A stretch of DNA of 5,386 nucleotides, taken from assembly GCA_023388235.1 (NCBI GenBank), contig JAEWGQ010000085.1, positions 1 to 5,386 on the forward strand. Direction: 5' to 3'. Of this stretch, positions 1 through 4,784 are shown in pieces (the stretch's first letter is position 1; each line of letters starts with the position of its first letter). Both the position numbers and the translations under genes were made by a program. Source of the stretch: Actinomycetes bacterium (GTDB taxonomy: Bacteria; Actinomycetota; Actinomycetes; Actinomycetales; Cellulomonadaceae). The notes beneath the pieces were generated by a model. That model was not told the origin of the DNA. It did no database searches and saw only the letters and a program-made list of their open reading frames with translations.

Positions 1-752
1 TCGGCCACCGGCCCGGGGGCCTCGACCGCGGTGAGGTGCCCCGCGGCCGGCACGACCACGGGCTGCACGCCGAGCAGGTCCGCGGTCCGGCGGGCCTCGG
101 CGACGGGGGTCGGCTGGTCCTCCTCCCCCACGAGCACGAGCGCCGGACCGTGGTAGGCCCCGAGGACGGCCGTCCGATCGGGCCGGGCCGCCATCGCGCG
201 CTGCGACCACGCGACCCCCGCGGGCGGCTGCGCGGCGATCCAGGACGACACCCGCGCGTCGAGGCCGCGGTCGCGGGCGTCCGCGCCGAGGAGCGCGGCC
301 GCCATCGGGAGCACCTCGTCGACGGTGCCGGCGGCCTCCACGGCGTCCGCGACGCGCAGCCGGTTCGCCCGGGCCTCGGCGGTGTCCGCGGTCGCCTTCG
401 TGTCGAGCAGCCCGAGCCCGGCGACGAGGTCCGGGTGCCGCTCGATCAGGGCGAGCGCGACGTATCCGCCCATCGACAGCCCGGCGACGACGGCGCGCTC
501 GTGGCCCGCGCGGGCCAGCGCGTCGGCGACGGCGTCGGCGGAGGCCTCGAGGGACGGTTCCGGCAGGGGGACGCCCTCGGCCGCGCCGAGCCCCGGCAGG
601 TCGAGGGCGAGCACCGGGCCGGGCAGCAGCGCGGCCACGTCCGTCCACATGCGCGAGTCCAGCGGGAACGCGTGCAGGAGCACCAGCGGCACGCCGGTGC
701 CCGGCCGCAGCGCGTGCACCACGGCGGTGGCCTGCGGGCGGGCGTGCGTCAT
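1..752 (-). CDS. alpha/beta-fold hydrolase, C-terminus cut by window edge
   Basis: A serine hydrolase of the alpha/beta fold; 250 codons are visible and the stop lies beyond position 1. An HAFP oxyanion-type motif is at residues 27-30, followed by a strand and turn ending DLPGLG from Asp51. The nucleophile elbow GLSMGGY carries Ser93. After a variable cap region, LVLVGEED places the acid at about Asp212, and AAGHL places the histidine at His239. The triad is therefore complete, and only a short C-terminal helix should be missing. The pattern resembles 3-oxoadipate enol-lactonase/epoxide-hydrolase-like family members (Abhydrolase_1/6), but the substrate cannot be read from the sequence. No signal peptide or membrane segment is visible, so it is probably cytoplasmic. 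ATG at 752 is chosen because it overlaps the upstream gene's stop as ATGA and follows a good Shine-Dalgarno. The overlap implies translational coupling with the 749-1540 gene. Confidence 0.9.
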   Translation of the reverse strand, partial: MTHARPQATAVVHALRPGTGVPLVLLHAFPLDSRMWTDVAALLPGPVLALDLPGLGAAEGVPLPEPSLEASADAVADALARAGHERAVVAGLSMGGYVALALIERHPDLVAGLGLLDTKATADTAEARANRLRVADAVEAAGTVDEVLPMAAALLGADARDRGLDARVSSWIAAQPPAGVAWSQRAMAARPDRTAVLGAYHGPALVLVGEEDQPTPVAEARRTADLLGVQPVVVPAAGHLTAVEAPGPVA

Positions 753-1540
753 GCGTCCTCCTCGGTGGTCCCGGCGGCGCCCTGCTCGGTGGGGCCGTCC
801 CAGGTGGTCGGCAGCGGGACGGGGAAGCCGGGGCGGACGTGCCGGACGATCTCGTCGAGCACCCGGCGCACGTACGGCTCCCCCACCCACAGGTGCTTCG
901 CCCCGTCCACGCCGATCACCTCGGCCTGGTGCACCCGGGCGAACCGCTCGCGCGCCTGCGCGGGCCGCAGGTAGTCGTCGTGCTCGGGGACCAGCACGAC
1001 GAGCGGCTTGCCGTCGGCGTCCCAGGCGTCGAGGTCCGCGTCGGTCGCGCGGTGCAGCGGCGGGGACAGCAGGACGGCGCCCTCGACGGCGGGGTCGAGC
1101 CCGTGCATGAGCGTCAGCTCGGTGCCGAAGGACCAGCCGACCAGCCACGGGTGCGGCAGGTCGCGGAACTCGGCGAGCTCGATCGCGGCGTGCACGTCGA
1201 ACTTCTCGGACCGGCCCTCGTCGAACGCGCCCTCGGAGGTGCCGCGCGGGCTGGAGGTCCCGCGGGTGTTGAACCGGAGCACCGCGAGGTCCGCGAGGGC
1301 CGGGAGCCGCCAGGCGGCCTTCCGGAGCACGTGCGAGTCCATGTAGCCGCCGTGGGTGGGCAGCGGGTGCAGCGTGACCAGCGTCGCGGCGGGGGTCTTC
1401 GGCGTCCCGTCGGGGTGCACGGGGAGCGCGAGCTCGCCGACCAGCGTGAGGCCGTCGGCGGTGTGCAGCTCGACGTCCTCGCGGTGCGCGGGCAGGACGG
1501 TGAGGGAGCGGATCGGGGCGGGGCTCGTGTCGGTGGTCAT
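749..1540 (-). CDS. alpha/beta hydrolase, COG2945-like
   Basis: A complete 263-residue alpha/beta-fold hydrolase. LHPLPTHGGYMDSHV (from residue 57) and LRFNTRGTSSPRGTSEG (from residue 88) resemble the HPHP..GG.MD and LRFN.RG motifs of the COG2945 group of small predicted hydrolases. The nucleophile elbow GWSFGTE carries Ser137. VPEHDDYLRP gives the acid at Asp188 or Asp189, and GAKHLW gives His216, so the triad looks intact. The last 25 or so residues (PVPLPTTWDGPTEQG onward) are low in hydrophobics and probably disordered. There is no secretion signal. Its TGA overlaps the next gene's ATG by 4 bases. No Shine-Dalgarno precedes the ATG at 1540, but a TACGCT -10-like box lies 8 bases upstream, suggesting a leaderless message. 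The substrate is unknown. The low similarity to its partner argues against a recent tandem duplication. Confidence 0.88.
   Translation of the reverse strand: MTTDTSPAPIRSLTVLPAHREDVELHTADGLTLVGELALPVHPDGTPKTPAATLVTLHPLPTHGGYMDSHVLRKAAWRLPALADLAVLRFNTRGTSSPRGTSEGAFDEGRSEKFDVHAAIELAEFRDLPHPWLVGWSFGTELTLMHGLDPAVEGAVLLSPPLHRATDADLDAWDADGKPLVVLVPEHDDYLRPAQARERFARVHQAEVIGVDGAKHLWVGEPYVRRVLDEIVRHVRPGFPVPLPTTWDGPTEQGAAGTTEEDA
757..762 (-). promoter_or_regulatory. Shine-Dalgarno for the 1-752 hydrolase
   Basis: On the minus strand AGGAGG lies 4 bases before the ATG at 752, inside a longer GAGGAGGA run. It sits within the last codons of the upstream hydrolase gene. It supports the ATG at 752 and independent re-initiation at the ATGA overlap. 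Confidence 0.7.
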
Positions 1541-1548
1541 CGTCGTCG

Positions 1549-1554
1549 AGCGTA
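1549..1554 (-). promoter_or_regulatory. candidate -10 box, leaderless promoter of hydrolase pair
   Basis: On the minus strand TACGCT fits the actinobacterial TAnnnT -10 consensus and ends 8 bases before the ATG at 1540. That spacing would start transcription at or next to the start codon, which agrees with the absence of a Shine-Dalgarno. No clear -35 element is visible at 16-18 bases upstream, so this remains tentative. Confidence 0.4.
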
Positions 1555-1592
1555 GTCCGGCGCCACCCGCCGGGCAGGGCGCGCCCGCCGGG

Positions 1593-1636
1593 TCAGCGCC
1601 GGCTCAGCGCCGGCTCAGCGCCGGCTCAGCGCCGGG
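1593..1636. repeat. 11-bp tandem repeat, four copies
   Basis: The plus-strand unit TCAGCGCCGGC occurs three times exactly (1593-1603, 1604-1614, 1615-1625). A fourth copy at 1626-1636 differs only in its last base. Read on the minus strand, every unit ends in TGA. The copy at 1626-1636 supplies the stop of the small gene 1626-1937. Because 11 is not a multiple of three, the following copies place a TGA in each of the other frames. Each unit contains the self-complementary GCCGGC, so neighbouring copies can pair as 6-bp stems with 5-base loops. The array could act as a weak terminator, or it may simply be a slippage product. Confidence 0.9.
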
Positions 1637-1937
1637 TCGGCCGCCGCCGGCCGCGCGCCGCCCAGCACGCGGAGTGCCAGTGCCGGCGGTCGGCGAGCGC
1701 GGCGTCCGCGCCGAACAGCCCGTCGGCGGCCCAGGCCACGACGTGCGGCGTGCCCGGGGCGATCTCCTGGTCGCAGCCCGGGCAGCGGTAGGTGCGGTCC
1801 GACCCCGCGACCCGCTGCACCGTCCACGCCCCGTCGGCGCCCTCCTCCACGCTGCGCCCGCCCCGGACCCGGTCCGCGTCGAGCGGGACGTGCTCGGCGG
1901 TGTACGGGCGCTTGCCGGAGCGGCGGGTGGAGGGCAC
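1626..1937 (-). CDS. small Cys/His (zinc-ribbon-like) protein of unknown function
   Basis: A 103-residue protein. The N-terminus is basic and proline/arginine-rich (MPSTRRSGKRPYTAEHVPLD). The middle runs through GGRSVEEGADGAWTVQRVAG. The core TYRCPGCDQEIAPGTPHVV has Cys52 and Cys55, and RRHWHSACW has His86, His88 and Cys91. The CxxC plus H/HxxC set is a plausible zinc site. The C-terminus is arginine-rich (AARGRRRPTRR), which would suit nucleic-acid contact. From memory, similar small proteins occur widely in actinobacteria as hypothetical proteins, sometimes labelled ATP/GTP-binding, although no nucleotide-binding motif is visible here. GTG at 1937 is the only sensible start: the frame upstream runs back through the hairpin and shadows the glucosidase gene. 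There is no clear Shine-Dalgarno. An ATG at 1945 is in another frame. The stop lies inside an 11-bp repeat. Confidence 0.8.
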   Translation of the reverse strand: MPSTRRSGKRPYTAEHVPLDADRVRGGRSVEEGADGAWTVQRVAGSDRTYRCPGCDQEIAPGTPHVVAWAADGLFGADAALADRRHWHSACWAARGRRRPTRR

Positions 1938-1958
1938 GCGTCCATGATCCCGGACGCG

Positions 1959-1997
1959 CCCGGGGGCGGCCACCGACGCGCGGTGACCGCCCCCGGG
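1959..1997 (-). terminator. strong hairpin after beta-glucosidase gene
   Basis: Arms 1959-1975 and 1981-1997 form a 17-pair stem with a single mismatch (1970 against 1986) around a 5-base loop, ACGCG. It begins 8 bases after the beta-glucosidase stop. No run of T follows, which is common for terminators in high-GC actinobacteria. It should end the glucosidase transcript and separate it from the small gene starting at 1937. Confidence 0.8.
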
Positions 1998-2005
1998 GCG
2001 GGACG

Positions 2006-3460
2006 TCAGGACAGGGTGGCGGCGGTCTCCGCCGGCGCGATCGTCCGGGTGGCGACGAGCTCGCGGTACCAGAGCGCCGAGTCCTTGAGGGTGCGCTCCC
2101 CCGTCGGGTAGTCGACGCGGATGATCCCGAACCGGCGGTCGTAGCCGTACGCCCACTCGAAGTTGTCCATCAGCGACCAGACGAAGTACCCGCGCACGTC
2201 GGCGCCGGCGTCCATCGCGGCGCCCACGGCGTCGATGTGGTCGTGCAGGTACTCGACGCGGGGCAGGTCGTGCACCCGGCCGTCCTCGGACACCTCGTCG
2301 TAGAACGCGGCGCCGTTCTCGGTGACGGCCATCGGCAGCCCCGGGTACCGGCGGTGCAGGTCGAGCAGCAGCTCGGTCAGGCCCTCCGGCTCGATGTTCC
2401 AGCCCATCGCGGTGTGCGGGCCGGGCAGGGGCAGCCACTCGACGTCGTCGCAGCCGACCCACGGGCTGACGACCGAGGACTTGTGACCGTCCGGGCCGGG
2501 GGTCCCGTCGCCCACCACGGGCTCGCCCTGCAGGCGCTGCACCTTGCCGGTGGAGTAGTAGTTCACGCCGAGCAGGTCGATCGGCACCCGGATGAGCTCC
2601 AGGTCGCCGTCCTGCACGAAGGACCAGTCGGTGAGGTCGGCGGTCTGCGCGAAGACCTCCTCGGGGTAGCGGCCCTCGAGCAGCGGCTGCAGGAACACCT
2701 CGTTGGCGACGGTGTCGACCTGGCGCTTCGCGGCGACGTCCTCGGGGGCGTCGCTCGCCGCACGGGTGACGTGCAGGTTGAGGGTGATCGACACCTGCGC
2801 GGCGTCGCCCAGCACCTCGCGCACCGCGCGGGCCGCGAGGCCGTGGGCGAGGTTGAGGTGGTGCACGGCGGCGAGGGCCGTGGCGGGCTCGGTGCGGCCC
2901 GGCGCGTGCACGCCGGACGCGTAGCCCAGGTACGACGAGCACCAGGGCTCGTTGAGCGTGGTCCACACGGTGACCTTGTCGCCGAGGACCTCCGCCATCT
3001 TGCGGGCGTAGTCCGCGAACCGGTACGCGGTCTCGCGGTTCCCCCAGCCGCCGGCGTCCTCGAGCGGCTGCGGGAGGTCCCAGTGGTAGAGCGTCACGAC
3101 CGGGGCGATCCCGGCCTCGACCAGGCGGTCGACCAGGTCCACGTAGAACGCGATGCCCTCGTCGTTCCACGCGCCGGAGCCGTCGGGCTGCACGCGCGGC
3201 CAGGCGATCGAGAGCCGGTACGCCTGCAGGCCCAGCTGCTGCATGAGCGCGACGTCCTCGGCGACCCGGTGGTAGTGGTCGGCCGCGACGGCGCCGGTGT
3301 CGCCGTTGAGCACGGCGCCCGGGCGGGCGGAGAACGTGTCCCAGATGGACGGGCCGCGGCCGCCCTCGGTGGCGGCCCCCTCGATCTGGTACGACGCGGT
3401 GGCCGAGCCCCACAGGAAGTCGGGGGCGAACTGGCGTCCGGACGGACGGGTGGTGGGCAT
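2006..3460 (-). CDS. bgl: GH1 beta-glucosidase
   Basis: A complete 484-residue family 1 glycoside hydrolase, normal length for the family. It releases terminal beta-linked glucose from cellobiose and related oligosaccharides by a retaining mechanism. The N-terminal GH1 signature FLWGSATASYQIEG is at residues 15-28, with Gln25 as a sugar-binding residue. YHWDLPQPL (125-133) supplies His126 and Trp127. TLNEP carries Asn170 and the acid/base Glu171. VTENGAA carries the nucleophile Glu381. FVWSLMDNFEWAYGY (426-440) supplies the aglycone/glycone-site Trp428, Glu435 and Trp436. There is no signal peptide, so the enzyme should act in the cytoplasm on imported sugars. ATG at 3460 follows a GAGGAA Shine-Dalgarno and places the signature correctly. 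The gene is divergent from the LacI-family regulator, shares operator-like palindromes with it, and is followed by a strong hairpin, so it is probably monocistronic. Beta-galactosidase or beta-fucosidase side activity is possible. Confidence 0.97.
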   Translation of the reverse strand: MPTTRPSGRQFAPDFLWGSATASYQIEGAATEGGRGPSIWDTFSARPGAVLNGDTGAVAADHYHRVAEDVALMQQLGLQAYRLSIAWPRVQPDGSGAWNDEGIAFYVDLVDRLVEAGIAPVVTLYHWDLPQPLEDAGGWGNRETAYRFADYARKMAEVLGDKVTVWTTLNEPWCSSYLGYASGVHAPGRTEPATALAAVHHLNLAHGLAARAVREVLGDAAQVSITLNLHVTRAASDAPEDVAAKRQVDTVANEVFLQPLLEGRYPEEVFAQTADLTDWSFVQDGDLELIRVPIDLLGVNYYSTGKVQRLQGEPVVGDGTPGPDGHKSSVVSPWVGCDDVEWLPLPGPHTAMGWNIEPEGLTELLLDLHRRYPGLPMAVTENGAAFYDEVSEDGRVHDLPRVEYLHDHIDAVGAAMDAGADVRGYFVWSLMDNFEWAYGYDRRFGIIRVDYPTGERTLKDSALWYRELVATRTIAPAETAATLS

Positions 3461-3466
3461 GAGCGG

Positions 3467-3472
3467 TTCCTC
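3467..3472 (-). promoter_or_regulatory. Shine-Dalgarno of beta-glucosidase gene
   Basis: GAGGAA on the minus strand, 6 bases before the ATG at 3460. It confirms the chosen start and shows that this gene, unlike the divergent regulator, has a leader. Confidence 0.8.
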
Positions 3473-3485
3473 GGGGGTTGGCGGG

Positions 3486-3499
3486 CGTCCCGCGGGACG
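3486..3499. repeat. 14-bp perfect palindrome in beta-glucosidase leader
   Basis: CGTCCCGCGGGACG reads the same on both strands. It lies 26-39 bases before the beta-glucosidase ATG, probably within the untranslated leader. In RNA it could form a 5-bp stem with a CGCG loop. Its centre is GC rather than the CG typical of LacI-family operators, so it may be a different protein site, an RNA hairpin or a chance feature of high GC. Confidence 0.6.
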
Positions 3500-3503
3500 G
3501 CGA

Positions 3504-3521
3504 TGTCGAATCGATACGATA
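3504..3521. promoter_or_regulatory. candidate LacI-type operator and -10 region of beta-glucosidase gene
   Basis: The core TCGAATCGATACGA (3506-3519) is an inverted repeat matching at 12 of 14 positions and centred on CG at 3512/3513. Aligned with the palindrome near the regulator gene, both share TGTCGAAnCGnTnCG, so they look like two sites for one protein. On the minus strand TATCGT (3516-3521) is the best -10 candidate for the beta-glucosidase gene, giving a leader of about 45-50 bases. No good -35 is visible. A repressor bound here would cover the promoter. Confidence 0.6.
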
Positions 3522-3528
3522 CACGCCG

Positions 3529-3542
3529 TGGGAACGCTCCCG
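3529..3542. promoter_or_regulatory. candidate CelR/CebR-like operator
   Basis: TGGGAACGCTCCCG matches 12 of 14 positions of TGGGAGCGCTCCCA, the known operator of the cellobiose-responsive LacI-family repressors CelR (Thermobifida) and CebR (Streptomyces). It is centred on CG at 3535/3536 and lies upstream of the candidate beta-glucosidase -10. This suggests cellobiose control, possibly by a regulator encoded elsewhere. The match is seen in the sequence; binding is inferred. Confidence 0.55.
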
Positions 3543-3575
3543 CGACCCGTCGCGCGCCGATCCCGCCCCGGGTGT

Positions 3576-3587
3576 CGAAGCGCTTCG
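3576..3587. promoter_or_regulatory. LacI-type operator of regulator gene
   Basis: CGAAGCGCTTCG is a perfect 12-bp palindrome centred on CG, the usual architecture of LacI-family sites. It lies 9 bases upstream of the TAGGGT -10 box of the regulator gene, where binding would block polymerase. This implies autorepression. The flank TGTCGAA is shared with the site at 3504-3521. Confidence 0.75.
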
Positions 3588-3596
3588 GCGCCGCAG

Positions 3597-3602
3597 TAGG
3601 GT
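3597..3602 (+). promoter_or_regulatory. -10 box, leaderless promoter of LacI-family gene
   Basis: TAGGGT fits TAnnnT and ends 7 bases before the ATG at 3610, the spacing expected when transcription starts on the start codon. There is no Shine-Dalgarno at a usable distance. The -35 region, 17-18 bases upstream, falls on the operator palindrome and is weak. Confidence 0.65.
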
Positions 3603-3609
3603 GTGCGGC

Positions 3610-4629
3610 ATGGCGACGATCGACGACGTGGCGCGCACCGCAGGCGTGTCCGCCTCGACGGTCTCCTACGTGCTGTCCGGCAAGCGCCCGATCTCCCCCG
3701 CGACGCGGGAGCGCGTCGAGCGGGCGATCCGCGACCTCGGGTACCGCCCGCACGCCGGGGCCCGCGCGCTCGCCTCCGCGCGCAGCAACGTCATCGCGCT
3801 GATGGTGCCGTTCCGCGCGGGCGTGAACGTCGGGATCATCATGCAGTTCGTCGGCGGCGCCGTGGCCGCCGCCCGGCAGCACGATCACGACGTCCTGCTG
3901 CTCACCCAGGACGACACGAGCGGCGTCGACCGGGTCGCGTCGTCCTCGATGGCCGACGGCATCATCGTCATGGACGTCGAGGCGCAGGACACCCGCCTGC
4001 CCCTGCTCCGCACCCTGCGGCAGCCGTCCGTGCTGATCGGCGTCCCCGACGACCCGTCCGGGCTGAGCTGCGTCGACCTCGACTTCACCGCCGCCGGACG
4101 GCTCGCCCTCCGCACGCTCGCCGAGGCCGGCCACCGGCGGGTCGCGCTGGTCGGCGCCTCCCGCGCGCGGTACGAGCGCCGGGCGAACTACGCGGTCCGC
4201 ATGCGCGCGGGCGTGCAGGACGAGGCCGAGGTCCGCGACGTCCACGTCACCGTGGTGCCGAGCGAGCCCTCCTTCGCCGGTGGTGCGGCGGCCGCCGCGG
4301 AGCTGCTCGCCACCGACCCGGACGTCACCGGGATCGTCGTGCACAACGAGTCGGCGCTGCCCGGGGTGGCGGCCGCGCTCGCCGCGCGGGGGCTGCGCGT
4401 CCCGCAGGACGTGTCCGTGCTCGCCGTGGGAGCCGCGGACGCCGCCGAGTCGCTGTCCCAGCCGCTGACCTCGATCGACGTGCCCGGCCACGACATCGGG
4501 CGCGTGGCCGTCGACATGGTGATGGCCCACCTCGGCGGGGAGACGCTCACCGGGACGCGGCTGATCTCGCCGCGCCTGACGGACCGCGCGTCCGTCGCCG
4601 CCCCGCTCCGCGGCGCCCTCACGCGCTGA
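3610..4629 (+). CDS. LacI-family transcriptional repressor
   Basis: A 339-residue sugar-responsive DNA-binding regulator, typical family length. The helix-turn-helix is at residues 3-22 ([19 protein letters not shown]), with the recognition helix beginning at about Ala15-Ser16. [12 protein letters not shown] (45-56) leads into the minor-groove hinge helix. Residues 59 onward form the periplasmic-binding-protein-like sugar domain: [10 protein letters not shown] (115-124), [28 protein letters not shown] from residue 155, [17 protein letters not shown] (241-257), then [11 protein letters not shown] and [19 protein letters not shown]. The usual GFDD motif after DVSV is replaced by AVGAAD, which may mark a subfamily with a different ligand. 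ATG at 3610 is chosen because the helix-turn-helix starts at residue 3 and a -10 box lies 7 bases before it. An in-frame GTG at 3601 is less likely. It is divergent from the beta-glucosidase gene and convergent with the alpha-xylosidase gene, and it probably controls the former and itself. Confidence 0.95.
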   Translation: MATIDDVARTAGVSASTVSYVLSGKRPISPATRERVERAIRDLGYRPHAGARALASARSNVIALMVPFRAGVNVGIIMQFVGGAVAAARQHDHDVLLLTQDDTSGVDRVASSSMADGIIVMDVEAQDTRLPLLRTLRQPSVLIGVPDDPSGLSCVDLDFTAAGRLALRTLAEAGHRRVALVGASRARYERRANYAVRMRAGVQDEAEVRDVHVTVVPSEPSFAGGAAAAAELLATDPDVTGIVVHNESALPGVAAALAARGLRVPQDVSVLAVGAADAAESLSQPLTSIDVPGHDIGRVAVDMVMAHLGGETLTGTRLISPRLTDRASVAAPLRGALTR

Positions 4630-4667
4630 CCCGGGCCGCCCCGGCACGACGACGACAGCCGGCGCGC

Positions 4668-4681
4668 GCCCGGAACCGGGC
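4668..4681 (+). terminator. short hairpin after LacI-family gene
   Basis: GCCCG (4668-4672) pairs with CGGGC (4677-4681) around GAAC, 38 bases after the regulator's stop. It is short and has no T run, so it may be an auxiliary terminator or a chance stem. Confidence 0.4.
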
Positions 4682-4726
4682 CCTGGGCAGCCGGTGCACC
4701 ACGCACCGCGGGCACGGCACCCGGGC

Positions 4727-4762
4727 ACCGGCCCGTGGACGCCGCAGCGCCCACGGGCCGGT
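4727..4762. terminator. bidirectional terminator hairpin between convergent genes
   Basis: ACCGGCCCGTGG (4727-4738) pairs perfectly with CCACGGGCCGGT (4751-4762), giving a 12-bp stem and a 12-base loop. It lies 97 bases after the regulator's stop and 22 bases after the alpha-xylosidase stop on the other strand, so it can end both transcripts. It has no T run, as usual at this GC content. Confidence 0.8.
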
Positions 4763-4776
4763 CCCCCGCGCGGGGG
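4763..4776. terminator. second hairpin adjoining the terminator
   Basis: CCCCCGCGCGGGGG is fully self-complementary, forming at least a 5-bp stem with a GCGC loop. It directly abuts the 12-bp stem and lies 8 bases after the alpha-xylosidase stop, so for that gene it would be the first of two stacked terminator stems. Confidence 0.55.
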
Positions 4777-4784
4777 TCCGGGTC

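Noticed and set aside
36..974. A plus-strand open frame opposite the first hydrolase
   Set aside because: It mirrors a gene with a complete catalytic triad, and its composition is mostly Arg, Gly, His and Pro without recognisable motifs.
1577..1586. Palindrome GGGCGCGCCC between the small gene and the hydrolase pair
   Set aside because: It is short, consists only of G and C, and has a short CCCGCCGGG direct repeat on either side. In DNA this GC-rich it is not distinguishable from chance.
1593..1636. Tandem repeat as a CRISPR-like array
   Set aside because: The units are 11 bp and directly adjacent, with no spacers and no cas genes nearby.
1604..1945. Alternative minus-strand reading frame starting at an ATG at 1945
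   Set aside because: It covers the same bases as the small Cys/His gene but gives an Ala/Arg/Thr/Pro-rich product. The GTG frame at 1937 has the CxxC and HxHxxC pattern and normal composition.
3478..3609. N-terminal extension of the LacI-family protein
   Set aside because: The frame is open upstream, but this stretch holds the operators and the -10 box, and the helix-turn-helix begins right after the ATG at 3610.
1626..3638. A 670-residue minus-strand open frame running through the beta-glucosidase region into the small gene
   Set aside because: Over the glucosidase the frame is an arginine/proline/alanine-rich shadow of a clear GH1 gene. Only the part after the hairpin (1626-1937) has normal protein character, so only that is called.
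2237..3802. A 521-residue plus-strand open frame opposite the beta-glucosidase
   Set aside because: It is antisense to a strongly supported GH1 gene, has no domain motifs and runs through the operator region.
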